Assembly (NCBI GenBank): GCA_035633255.1
Contig: DASQFD010000032.1
Coordinates: 1 to 22,532 of the forward strand
Direction of reading: 5' to 3'
DNA length: 22,532 nt
Source of the DNA: DASQFD01 sp035633255
GTDB lineage: Bacteria; Actinomycetota; Actinomycetes; Actinomycetales; Dermatophilaceae
This document shows, piece after piece, positions 1 to 8,049 of this stretch (position 1 is its first letter; each line of letters opens with the position of its first letter). The position numbers and the translations under genes are program-made. Below the pieces are notes generated by a model that was not told where the DNA came from, did no database searches, and worked only from the letters and a program-made list of their open reading frames with translations.

Positions 1-81
1 GTCCATACACGCTTCGTCGTCGGGGAACCACGCCCTCAGCTCCGCATACGAACCCGGATAGTGCAGACCGCGCGACGGCAC
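1..81 (-). CDS. IS1595-like transposase, N-terminal fragment cut by window edge
   Basis: Only about 27 codons fall in the window, starting at a GTG at 79-81. The visible stretch YPGSYAELRAWFPDD followed by E-A-C-M-D resembles the start of actinobacterial IS1595-family transposases, which typically read like 'YP.TYAE.RAWF..D..CLDYL' before a zinc-ribbon; this comparison is from memory. An in-frame TAG at 91-93 blocks a longer upstream extension. The start is favoured because a -10-like TAGAGT (88-93) sits six bases upstream, as at other leaderless genes here. The frame continues out of the window, so whether the transposase is intact is unknown. Confidence 0.5.
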   Translation of the reverse strand, partial: MPSRGLHYPGSYAELRAWFPDDEACMD

Positions 82-87
82 ACGATG

Positions 88-93
88 ACTCTA
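88..93 (-). promoter_or_regulatory. -10 hexamer TAGAGT for the transposase
   Basis: On the minus strand TAGAGT is followed by six bases and then the GTG at 81. The spacing puts the transcription start on or next to the start codon, which implies a leaderless mRNA. The same TANNNT-N6-8-start layout recurs at several genes in the window. Confidence 0.4.
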
Positions 94-126
94 CGCGCAG
101 GTGGCAGTGAAATGGATAACCCACCT

Positions 127-193
127 TGCCTATTGGCAGCACAGTGACGGCGGGCCGGCGTGACGAACCTGCCTATTGGCAGCACAGTGACGG
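127..193. repeat. Two direct 24-bp repeats with palindromic core, 43-bp period
   Basis: An identical 24-base motif occupies 127-150 and 170-193, offset by 43 bp. Its core TGCCTATTGGCA is a short inverted repeat (TGCC/GGCA around TATT) followed by GCACAGTGACGG. In the second copy the arms extend to CTGCC/GGCAG. The copies lie between the transposase fragment and the 3' end of accE, so they are probably IS-end or transposase-binding sites. An operator or a nested pair of IS ends is also possible. Confidence 0.7.
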
Positions 194-219
194 GGGCGGG
201 CGGGGCGACTGGCGGCCGG

Positions 220-551
220 TCAGCGGGGGCGGGCGCTGGCCCGCCAGCCGCCGGGCCCGTGCGGCGGCGGCCAGACGCGGGTGAGCAGCCGCTGGCGGGT
301 GCCCCAGGTCGAGCGGTCGGCCCGGCCGTCGTCGGCGGAGCCGTCCGAGCCGTCGCCGGAGCCGGACGCCGCGGCGAGGACCGCGACGAGCGCCGCCACC
401 TCCTCCGGCGTCGCCGGGCCGATGACCTCGATGACCGGACCCGCGGGACCCGCGGGACCCGCGGGACCCGCCGACCCGGCGGGGGGACCCGCCGGACCCG
501 CCGACCCGGCGGGGGGGTCCACCATGCCGGCCACCGCGCGCTCCTCCCCGC

Positions 552-555
<4 letters not shown>
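220..555 (-). CDS. accE5: Acyl-CoA carboxylase epsilon subunit with collagen-like insert
   Basis: This encodes a 111-residue small subunit of the biotin-dependent acyl-CoA carboxylase complex; in actinobacteria such epsilon subunits stabilise or stimulate the alpha-beta holoenzyme. The family core VIEVIGPATPEEVAALVAVL (residues 41-60) and the conserved tail with S-T-W-G and the terminal W of GGW are both visible. The chosen GTG start overlaps the accD5 stop as GTGA, indicating translational coupling. An internal ATG at residue 11 is the alternative start. Residues 16-40 form a Gly-Pro-Ala-rich collagen-like run not normal for the family, encoded by short tandem DNA repeats. Function is inferred from family and from position directly after the beta subunit. 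Confidence 0.88.
437..516. repeat. In-frame 9-bp and 30-bp tandem repeats inside accE5
   Basis: Four copies of the 9-mer GGACCCGCG lie at 437-472, the last with one change. A 23-bp sequence then occurs at 464-486 and again at 494-516, a 30-bp period. Both periods are multiples of three, so copy-number changes would preserve the reading frame and alter only the length of the Gly-Pro-Ala segment in the protein. Confidence 0.85.
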
Positions 556-2177
<1,622 letters not shown>

Positions 2178-2184
2178 GGCGGTG

Positions 2185-2190
2185 AGCCTA
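2185..2190 (-). promoter_or_regulatory. -10 hexamer TAGGCT for accD5 (leaderless)
   Basis: TAGGCT on the minus strand is separated by seven bases from the accD5 ATG at 2177. No Shine-Dalgarno sequence precedes that ATG, consistent with a leaderless transcript. The hexamer shares its TA (2189-2190) with the birA -10 on the other strand. Confidence 0.55.
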
Positions 2191-2194
2191 GCCT
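2189..2194 (+). promoter_or_regulatory. -10 hexamer TAGCCT for birA (leaderless)
   Basis: TAGCCT lies seven bases before the birA ATG at 2202, again without a ribosome binding site. It overlaps the opposing accD5 -10 by the two bases 2189-2190, so the divergent promoters cannot easily be occupied at once. A possible -35 TTGTCC at 2164-2169 lies inside the accD5 coding sequence with a long 19-base spacer and is weak. Confidence 0.55.
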
Positions 2195-2201
2195 TGGCCG
2201 C

Positions 2202-2951
2202 ATGATTCCGGCTCCCGACCCCGGCGGCCCGTGGCGGCCGGTGGAGGTCTTCGACCGCGTCGACTCCACCAACGCCGAGGCCGCGCGCCGCCCCGACCCC
2301 TGGCGGGTCGTCGTCGCCGACGTCCAGGAGCAGGGGCGGGGCCGGCTCGGGCGCGGCTGGGTGACCACGCCGGGGCAGGCGCTCGCGGTCAGCGTGGTCA
2401 TCCCCCCGCCGCCGGGCTCCCCCGGCTGGGTGCCGCTGGTGGCCGGGCTGGCCCTCTCCCGTGCGGTGGCGCAGGTGGCCGGGGTCCCGGCGGCGCTGAA
2501 GTGGCCGAACGACGTGCTCGCCCCCACCGACGGCGACCGCAAGCTCGCCGGGCTGCTCTGCGAGCGGGTCGGGAGCGCGCCGGACGAGGTCGTCGTCGTG
2601 GGGTGCGGCGTCAACGTGGCTCAGGACCGTGCGGGCCTGCCCGTCGACACCGCCACCTCGCTCGCCCTCGCCGGCGCGCCCGGCACGGACCGCGGGCGGC
2701 TGCTCACGGCATACCTCCGGCACCTCGCCGCCCTCCTGGGTGACCTGGCCACCGACCCGGCGGCGGTGCACGACGCCTACCGGGCCGCCTGCGCGACCGT
2801 CGGGGCCACCGTCCGGGTGCACGAGCCGGGCCACACGGTGGAGGGGGTGGCGAGCGCGGTCGACGAAGAAGGCAGACTGTGCCTGCGCACGGCCGAGGGC
2901 GGGTATGCCGTGGCCGCCGGGGACGTCGTGCACGTCCGGCGGGCGGGGTAG
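2202..2951 (+). CDS. birA: Biotin--[acyl-CoA carboxylase] ligase, group I
   Basis: This 249-residue enzyme activates biotin with ATP and attaches it to the biotin-carrier lysine of carboxylases. The biotinyl-AMP site GRGRLGR is at residues 45-51, KWPNDV at 100-105, KLAGLL at 114-119 and GCGVNV at 134-139, followed by a small C-terminal beta domain. There is no N-terminal helix-turn-helix, so it is a group I ligase and should not act as a DNA-binding repressor. The ATG start is fixed by the -10 seven bases upstream. It is divergent from the carboxylase genes, an arrangement also found in mycobacteria. The cyclase gene starts 21 bp downstream. Confidence 0.93.
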   Translation: MIPAPDPGGPWRPVEVFDRVDSTNAEAARRPDPWRVVVADVQEQGRGRLGRGWVTTPGQALAVSVVIPPPPGSPGWVPLVAGLALSRAVAQVAGVPAALKWPNDVLAPTDGDRKLAGLLCERVGSAPDEVVVVGCGVNVAQDRAGLPVDTATSLALAGAPGTDRGRLLTAYLRHLAALLGDLATDPAAVHDAYRAACATVGATVRVHEPGHTVEGVASAVDEEGRLCLRTAEGGYAVAAGDVVHVRRAG

Positions 2952-2960
2952 GAGCCGGGG

Positions 2961-2966
2961 AGGAGG
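2961..2966 (+). promoter_or_regulatory. Shine-Dalgarno AGGAGG before the cyclase gene
   Basis: AGGAGG stands six bases upstream of the GTG at 2973 and fixes that start. It contrasts with the leaderless starts of birA and accD5 and suggests the cyclase is translated from the birA transcript. Confidence 0.7.
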
Positions 2967-2972
2967 GCAGGG

Positions 2973-4034
2973 GTGGCGGAGCAGGCGCACGACCCGGACG
3001 GCGAGATCGCCCGGGTCGAGTCCGTGCTGCTCGGCCGTCCGGCCTCGATGCGGCGGCGCGACGTCAGCCGGGAGGCGCAGGTCTCCATCGCCAGCGCGCG
3101 CAAGCTCTGGCACGCCCTGGGCTTCCAGATCGTCGACGACGAGGACGTCATGTTCACCGAGGCGGACCTGGACGCCCTGCAGCGGGTCGCCCGGCTGGTC
3201 CGCGAGGACCGGCTGGACGCCGAGCTGGCCCTGGGGATGACCCGGGCGCTGGCGCGGACGGCGGACCGGCTCGCCGTATGGCAGACCCAGCTGGTCGCCG
3301 AGTCCCTGACCCCCCCGGAGCGCGAGCCGGGCCTGGGGGAGAAGGACGCCCGCTCGGTGCCCGACGACGTGGCGGTCGCGGCGGCCGAGCGGCTGCTCGA
3401 CCTCGCCGACGACATCGAGCCGCTGCTCGTCTACGCCTGGCGGCGGCACCTCACCGGCGCGATCGCCCGGATGCTCGCCGACGCCCACTCCCCGGAGGAC
3501 CGCGAGCCGCAGGCGCCGCTGCGGGTGGTGGGCTTCGCCGACCTCGTGTCCTTCACCTCGCTGGTGCGGCGGATGACCGAGCGGCAGCTGGCCACCCTGG
3601 TGCAGCGCTTCGAGCTGCTCGCGAGCGACGTGGTCACCACGCACGGGGGGCGGGTCATCAAGACGGTGGGCGACGAGGTGCTCTTCGTCCACGGCGACCC
3701 GGCGGCGGCCGCCGCGATCGCCCTGGACCTCGTCGACGCCATGGAGGAGGACGACGTGCTCCCCGAGGTGCGGGTCGGGATGGCGCACGGGCGGGTCGTC
3801 TCGCGCCTCGGTGACGTCTTCGGGACCACCGTCAACCGGGCCAGCCGGCTCACCGCGGTCACCCCGCCCGGCCACGTGTGGGTCGACGACGTCCTGGCCA
3901 AGCGGCTCGGGTCGGTCTCCGGGTTCACCATGGGGCAGCAGCGCCGCCGGACCCTGCGCGGGATCGGCGCCGTCACCCCCTCCGAGCTGCGCCGGGCGGC
4001 GGGGGACCGTTCCGTCGCTACGATCGCGCCATGA
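2973..4034 (+). CDS. Class III adenylate cyclase with N-terminal regulatory domain
   Basis: This 353-residue protein likely converts ATP to cAMP in the cytoplasm; no membrane segment is visible. The N-terminal ~170 residues resemble the helical regulatory domain of mycobacterial cyclases of the Rv1264/Rv2212 type, one of which is pH-sensing. The C-terminal cyclase homology domain has the metal-binding aspartates D190 (GFADLVSFT) and D234 (KTVGDEV), an adenine-type lysine K230, the aspartates after W303, and transition-state N288 and R292 (VNRASRL). All catalytic residues appear present, so activity is expected. It starts at GTG behind an AGGAGG and ends in an ATGA overlap with the response regulator. 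The ligand or signal sensed is unknown. Confidence 0.85.
   Translation: MAEQAHDPDGEIARVESVLLGRPASMRRRDVSREAQVSIASARKLWHALGFQIVDDEDVMFTEADLDALQRVARLVREDRLDAELALGMTRALARTADRLAVWQTQLVAESLTPPEREPGLGEKDARSVPDDVAVAAAERLLDLADDIEPLLVYAWRRHLTGAIARMLADAHSPEDREPQAPLRVVGFADLVSFTSLVRRMTERQLATLVQRFELLASDVVTTHGGRVIKTVGDEVLFVHGDPAAAAAIALDLVDAMEEDDVLPEVRVGMAHGRVVSRLGDVFGTTVNRASRLTAVTPPGHVWVDDVLAKRLGSVSGFTMGQQRRRTLRGIGAVTPSELRRAAGDRSVATIAP
4019..4024 (+). promoter_or_regulatory. -10 hexamer TACGAT inside the cyclase 3' end
   Basis: TACGAT lies six bases before the response regulator ATG at 4031, within the last codons of the cyclase. This would allow a separate leaderless transcript for the two-component pair even though it also overlaps the upstream gene. 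No convincing -35 was seen. Confidence 0.45.
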
Positions 4035-4714
4035 CCCGTGTGCTCCTCGCCGAGGACGACCCGGCGATCGCGGAGCCGCTGGCGCGCGCGCTGCGCCGGG
4101 AGGGCTACGACGTCGAGGTCCGTGGGGACGGCCGCTCCGCGCTCGACGCGGCGCGCACCGGCCCGGACCTGCTGGTCCTGGACCTCGGCCTGCCCGAGCT
4201 CGACGGGCTGGAGGTGTGCCGGCGGCTGCGCGCCGAGGGGCTGACGCTGCCCGTGCTGGTCCTGACCGCCCGCGCCGACGAGGTCGACACGGTGGTGGGC
4301 CTGGACGCCGGGGCGGACGACTACGTCACCAAGCCGTTCCGGCTGGCCGAGCTCCTGGCCCGCGCCCGGGCGCTGCTGCGCCGGGGGGTGGGCGACGCCC
4401 CCGCCTCGGACGGGGAGGAGCTGGTCCGGATCGACCCGGAGGGGCACCGCGTCTTCCTGCGCGGCGAGGAGGTCCAGCTCACCGCCAAGGAGTTCGAGCT
4501 GCTGCGGGTCCTGGTCAACAGCGAGGGCAAGGTGATCAGCCGCGAGCAGCTGATGCGCGAGGTGTGGGACACCGCGTGGTTCGGGTCGACCAAGACCCTG
4601 GACATGCACATCTCCGTGCTGCGCCGCAAGCTCGGCGACGACGCCGCCTCGCCGCGGTACATCACGACCATCCGGGGCATCGGCTTCCGCTTCGACGGCC
4701 ACCACGACGACTGA
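4031..4714 (+). CDS. OmpR/PhoB-family response regulator
   Basis: This 227-residue DNA-binding response regulator has a receiver domain at residues 1-115 with acidic pocket E8/D9, phosphoacceptor D51 (LVLDLGLP), T79 and K101 (VTKPF). A C-terminal winged-helix transcription activation domain follows (about 130-225), with recognisable LTAKEFELL, the STKTLDMHISVLRRKL recognition helix region and GIGFRF wing. The start is the ATG sharing ATGA with the cyclase stop. It is followed after 17 bases by its probable kinase. Its regulon is not evident; no obvious direct repeats for it were found in nearby promoters. The exact subfamily is not assigned. Confidence 0.93.
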   Translation: MTRVLLAEDDPAIAEPLARALRREGYDVEVRGDGRSALDAARTGPDLLVLDLGLPELDGLEVCRRLRAEGLTLPVLVLTARADEVDTVVGLDAGADDYVTKPFRLAELLARARALLRRGVGDAPASDGEELVRIDPEGHRVFLRGEEVQLTAKEFELLRVLVNSEGKVISREQLMREVWDTAWFGSTKTLDMHISVLRRKLGDDAASPRYITTIRGIGFRFDGHHDD

Positions 4715-4731
4715 GGACACGGTCTCCCCTC

Positions 4732-5751
4732 GTGCGCCGCGCGCTGCTCCGCTCCACGCTCCTCGCCGTGGTCATCACCCTGGCGCTGGTGGCGGTGCCG
4801 GTCCTCGTCGGCCTGGTCTGGCTCGCCGGGCTGACCGCCGAGCACCGAGGCGATGTGGCCTCGGAGCTCAGCTCGCTCACGACGGTCGTGCTGGCCATGC
4901 TCGGCGTCGCCGTGCTCGCCGTGCTGGCCCTCGCGGGCGGGGTCGCCGTGTCCGTCCGCCAGGCCCGGGACCTCTCGGCCCCGCTCACCGAGCTCGCCGA
5001 GCGGGCCGAGCGGTTCGGCCGGGGTGAGGCGCGCCTGGCGCCGCTGGACTCGGGCATCGCCGAGGTCGACCGGGTGAGCGAGGTGCTCTCCCGCAGCGCC
5101 CAGCAGGTCACCCGCAACCTCGCCTCCGAGCGCGAGTTCGCCGCCGACGCCTCGCACCAGCTGCGCACCCCGCTCACCGCCGTGCTCATGCGGCTCGAGG
5201 AGGTCGCCGCGACCGACGACCTCGAGGTCGTGCGCGAGGAGGCCGGTCTGGCGATCGCCCAGGTGGAGCGGCTCAGCCGGGTCGTGGACGACCTCATGGG
5301 GCGCAGCCGCGGCTCGCACGGCGAGCGGCCCGCGGTGTCCCTCGACTCGGTGCTGGCCTCCCTGCAGAGCGAGTGGCAGCCGGCCTTCGCCGCCGCCCGC
5401 CGCAGCATCCACGTGCACGGCGAGCGGGGCCTGCGGGTGCGCTCGACGCCGGTCGCCCTGGGCCAGATCCTCTCCACGCTCGTGGAGAACGCCCTCGTCC
5501 ACGGTCGCGGCACCGTCGAGGTGGCGGCCCGCCGCGCCGGCCCGTCGGTCGTGATCGAGATGTCCGACCAGGGCGAGGGGATCCCCGCGAGCATCGCCCC
5601 GCACGTCTTCGAACGCTCGGTGTCCTCCCGCGGCTCCGGGCTGGGGCTCACCCTCGCCCGCGACCTCGCCGAGTCCAACGGGGGCCGGCTCGAGCTCGTC
5701 AGCGCCCAGCCCGCGGTCTTCGCCATCTTCCTCAGCGAGGCGGTGGACTAG
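4732..5751 (+). CDS. Sensor histidine kinase with very short extracytoplasmic loop
   Basis: This 339-residue membrane kinase is the likely partner of the preceding regulator. Two membrane segments (about residues 10-33 and 50-72) are separated by only ~16 residues, so it is probably an intramembrane-sensing type. A HAMP linker (about 73-130), a HisKA domain with H142 in SHQLRTPL, and a HATPase domain with N253 (LVENALVHG), DQGEG (279-283) and GSGLGL (301-306) follow. The GTG at 4732 begins a positively charged leader before the first membrane helix; no strong ribosome site is visible. Its 3' end overlaps the convergent GtrA-like gene by 20 bp. The signal is unknown. Confidence 0.9.
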   Translation: MRRALLRSTLLAVVITLALVAVPVLVGLVWLAGLTAEHRGDVASELSSLTTVVLAMLGVAVLAVLALAGGVAVSVRQARDLSAPLTELAERAERFGRGEARLAPLDSGIAEVDRVSEVLSRSAQQVTRNLASEREFAADASHQLRTPLTAVLMRLEEVAATDDLEVVREEAGLAIAQVERLSRVVDDLMGRSRGSHGERPAVSLDSVLASLQSEWQPAFAAARRSIHVHGERGLRVRSTPVALGQILSTLVENALVHGRGTVEVAARRAGPSVVIEMSDQGEGIPASIAPHVFERSVSSRGSGLGLTLARDLAESNGGRLELVSAQPAVFAIFLSEAVD

Positions 5752-6274
5752 CCGCGTCCCGCCCGGCACCCGCGGGCTCCTCGTCCGCCTCCCCCAGCGG
5801 GGAGGTGTCCGCGCCGAGCGGCTCACCGGCGAAGACGAAGGTGCGGTAGGCCCAGAAGCGGAACAGGGTCCCCAGCCCGATGCCGACCACCTTGGCGACG
5901 TTGTCCGCGGCCAGGGACTGCAGGCCGAGCAGGTAGTGCGACGTCGCCACGACGCCGGCCTGGATGACCAGCGCGACGCCGTTGGTGGCCGCGAACAGCG
6001 CGGCCTCGTGGTGCATGGGCCGGTTGCGCCGGTGCCGGAAGGTCCACATCCGGTTGCCGAGCCAGGCCACCACGGTGGCGAGCATGGCGGACACGATCGT
6101 GGCGGTGGTCGGCCGGTCGTCCATCACGGTGCGGCGGAGCACGTTGAAGGACCCGAGGTCGACGACGAAGGCCACGGCCCCGACGACGCCGAACTTGATC
6201 ATCTCGCGGTAGAGGACGTCGACCGCGCCACGGGCCCGGGCGACCAGGCCGGGTCGCGTGGGAGCTGGTGACAC
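5732..6274 (-). CDS. GtrA-family membrane protein
   Basis: This 180-residue protein has four predicted membrane helices (roughly residues 27-48, 57-76, 92-112, 124-142). It carries the twin family signatures NRMWTFR (74-80) and FRFWAYRTFVF (138-148). GtrA-like proteins are associated with moving or handling lipid-linked sugars for surface polysaccharides, for example as putative flippases. The C-terminal tail (150-180) is soluble and Pro/Ala/Asp-rich. The GTG start lies seven bases after a TAGGCT -10, and the last 20 bp overlap the convergent kinase gene. A GtrA-like gene beside purK is also found in mycobacteria, so this is probably backbone rather than part of the glycopolymer island. Confidence 0.85.
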   Translation of the reverse strand: MSPAPTRPGLVARARGAVDVLYREMIKFGVVGAVAFVVDLGSFNVLRRTVMDDRPTTATIVSAMLATVVAWLGNRMWTFRHRRNRPMHHEAALFAATNGVALVIQAGVVATSHYLLGLQSLAADNVAKVVGIGLGTLFRFWAYRTFVFAGEPLGADTSPLGEADEEPAGAGRDAASPPPR

Positions 6275-6281
6275 GCCCGCC

Positions 6282-6287
6282 AGCCTA
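6282..6287 (-). promoter_or_regulatory. -10 hexamer TAGGCT for the GtrA-like gene
   Basis: TAGGCT on the minus strand is seven bases before the GTG at 6274 and is identical to the accD5 -10, with the same spacing. This supports a leaderless start there rather than at the internal ATG of MIKFGVVG. Confidence 0.5.
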
Positions 6288-6301
6288 TCGGCGGGCCCCG
6301 C

Positions 6302-6307
6302 TATCCT
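6302..6307 (+). promoter_or_regulatory. -10 hexamer TATCCT for purK (leaderless)
   Basis: TATCCT is followed by six bases and the purK GTG at 6314. It lies back-to-back with the -10 of the divergent GtrA-like gene, only 14 bp away, so the two promoters probably interfere. No purine riboswitch or PurR-like palindrome is visible in the 39 bp between the start codons. Confidence 0.55.
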
Positions 6308-6313
6308 CGCCGC

Positions 6314-7486
6314 GTGACCACGCCGATCCGTGCCCCCGGTGGGTTCCCCGTGGTCGGCATCGTCGGCGGCGGCCAGCTGGCACGGATGTGCGCCGGGCCG
6401 GCGGCCGAGCTCGGCATCACCTTGAGCGTGCTGGCGGAGAGCGACGTGGCTGCCGCCGCGCTCGTCGTGCCCTCCTCGCCGGTCGGCCACCACACCGACG
6501 TCGACGCGGTGGTCGACTTCGCGCGGCACTGCGACGTGGTCACCTTCGACCACGAGCACGTGCCGGCCGCGGTGCTCGCCGAGGTGGCGGCGCTGGGCGT
6601 CCCGATCCACCCGCACCCGGCCGCCCTCGTGCACGCGCAGGACAAGCTCGCGATGCGCGAGCGGCTCACCGCGCTCGGCATCCCGTGCCCGCGCTGGGCC
6701 CGGGTCACGACCGGCGCCGAGGCGGAGGCCTTCGGCGCCGCGGCGGGCTGGCCGGTGGTCGCCAAGACCTCCCGCGGCGGTTACGACGGCAAGGGCGTCC
6801 GGGTGGTCGCCTCCGCCGACGAGCTCGCGGGCTGGCTGGAGCGGGCGGCGGCGGCGGGTGAGGCCCTGCTCCTGGAGGAGAAGGTGCCCTTCGTGCGCGA
6901 GCTCGCTGCCCTGGTCGCCCGCAGCCCCAGCGGGGGGGCGGCCGCGTGGCCGGTGGTGGAGACGGTCCAGGAGGACGGCATCTGCACCGAGGTCGTCGCG
7001 CCGGCGCCCGGTGTCGACGACGACCTCGCGGCGGCGGTCACCGCGGCGGCCCTGCGCATCGCCGGCGCCCTCGACGTGACCGGGGTCCTCGCCGTCGAGG
7101 CCTTCCAGGTCGGTCCCGACGGGTTCGTGGTCAACGAGCTGGCGATGCGCCCGCACAACTCGGGGCACTGGAGCATGGACGGGGCCGTCACCGGCCAGTT
7201 CGAGCAGCACCTGCGGGCCGTGCTCGACCTGCCCCTCGGCTCGCCGCGCTCCCTCGCGCCGGTCACCGTCATGGCCAATGTCCTCGGGGGGCACCTGCCG
7301 GAGCTCTACCCGGCATACCGGCACGTCCTGGCCCGTGACCCGGAGGCCAAGGTGCACGTCTACGGCAAGGAGGTGCGCCCCGGCCGCAAGATCGGGCACG
7401 TCAACGTCTCCGGCGCCGACGTCGCCGACCTGCGCGAGCGGGCGCGGCACGCCGCCGACTACCTGAGCGGGGCGGTGAGGGAGTGA
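6314..7486 (+). CDS. purK: N5-carboxyaminoimidazole ribonucleotide synthase
   Basis: PurK uses ATP and bicarbonate to convert aminoimidazole ribonucleotide to N5-CAIR in purine biosynthesis. The 390-residue protein shows the N-terminal GGGQLARM (18-25), the ATP-grasp glycine loop KTSRGGYDGKGV (151-162), and NELAMRPHNSGHW (274-286) with the metal-binding glutamate and asparagine. Length and domain order are normal for the family. The start is a leaderless GTG. The stop overlaps the purE start as GTGA, giving translational coupling of consecutive enzymes. Confidence 0.95.
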   Translation: MTTPIRAPGGFPVVGIVGGGQLARMCAGPAAELGITLSVLAESDVAAAALVVPSSPVGHHTDVDAVVDFARHCDVVTFDHEHVPAAVLAEVAALGVPIHPHPAALVHAQDKLAMRERLTALGIPCPRWARVTTGAEAEAFGAAAGWPVVAKTSRGGYDGKGVRVVASADELAGWLERAAAAGEALLLEEKVPFVRELAALVARSPSGGAAAWPVVETVQEDGICTEVVAPAPGVDDDLAAAVTAAALRIAGALDVTGVLAVEAFQVGPDGFVVNELAMRPHNSGHWSMDGAVTGQFEQHLRAVLDLPLGSPRSLAPVTVMANVLGGHLPELYPAYRHVLARDPEAKVHVYGKEVRPGRKIGHVNVSGADVADLRERARHAADYLSGAVRE

Positions 7487-8049
7487 GCGCCGACGGAACA
7501 GCCGGTATGCCGTCCGGCCCGGTCGCGCCGCCCGGCCCCCTGGTCGGGGTGGTCATGGGCAGCGACAGCGACTGGCCCGTCATGGAGGCGGCGTCCGTCC
7601 TGCTCGAGGAGCTGGGCGTGGCGCACGAGGTCGACGTCGTGTCGGCGCACCGGATGCCCGAGGACATGCTGCGCTACGGGCGGGACGCGGCCGGCCGCGG
7701 GCTGCGCGTGCTGGTGGCGGGCGCCGGCGGGGCCGCCCACCTGCCGGGGATGCTCGCGTCGGTGACCTCGCTGCCCGTCGTCGGCGTGCCGGTGCCGCTG
7801 CGGCAGCTCGACGGGCTGGACTCGCTGCTCTCCATCGTCCAGATGCCCGCGGGGGTCCCGGTGGCGACGGTGTCGGTCGGTGGGGCCCGCAACGCCGGCC
7901 TGCTCGCCGCGCGGATCCTGGCGGCGGGCACCGGGGAGGAGGCGGCGGCGCTGCGCGGCCGGCTCGACGCGTTCCGCGAGGACCTGCGGGCGCAGGCGGT
8001 GGAGAGGGGCGCGGCGCTGCGGGCGCGGCGGTCCCCGGGCTCGTGCTGA
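7483..8049 (+). CDS. purE: N5-carboxyaminoimidazole ribonucleotide mutase
   Basis: PurE isomerises N5-CAIR to CAIR, the step after PurK. The 188-residue protein has the class I signatures GSDSDWPVM (26-34), SAHRMPEDM (55-63) with the catalytic histidine H56, and AGAGGAAHLPGM (79-90). An N-terminal extension of about 20 Pro/Gly/Ala-rich residues precedes the core, so a start further inside is possible, but the GTGA overlap with purK favours this one. The C-terminal ~25 residues are basic and Ala-rich. The gene overlaps the following decarboxylase by 7 bp. Confidence 0.95.
   Translation: MSADGTAGMPSGPVAPPGPLVGVVMGSDSDWPVMEAASVLLEELGVAHEVDVVSAHRMPEDMLRYGRDAAGRGLRVLVAGAGGAAHLPGMLASVTSLPVVGVPVPLRQLDGLDSLLSIVQMPAGVPVATVSVGGARNAGLLAARILAAGTGEEAAALRGRLDAFREDLRAQAVERGAALRARRSPGSC

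Larger units (their letters stand above)
1..193 (-). mobile_element. End of an IS1595-like insertion sequence (partial)
   Basis: The first ~190 bases are visibly less G+C-rich than the rest of the window. They carry the 5' end of a transposase-like reading frame on the minus strand and, between that frame and accE, two direct copies of a 24-bp motif (127-150 and 170-193) with a palindromic core TGCC-TATT-GGCA. A motif like this beside a transposase start suggests the terminal or subterminal part of the element. The rest of the element lies beyond the left edge, so the opposite end and the target-site duplication cannot be seen. The family name rests on a short N-terminal resemblance and is tentative. 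Confidence 0.55.

Noticed and set aside
127..193. Two 24-bp repeats as a CRISPR array
   Set aside because: Only two copies with a 19-bp gap, next to a transposase, and no cas genes.
2178..3875. Minus-strand open frame extending accD5 upstream by over 500 codons
   Set aside because: It runs antisense to birA and the cyclase, is low-complexity Arg/Gly/Pro/His, and the carboxylase family start and -10 fix the ATG at 2177.
6275..6313. Purine riboswitch or PurR operator between gtrA-like and purK
   Set aside because: Only 39 bp between the start codons, filled by two -10 hexamers; no room for an aptamer and no palindrome seen.
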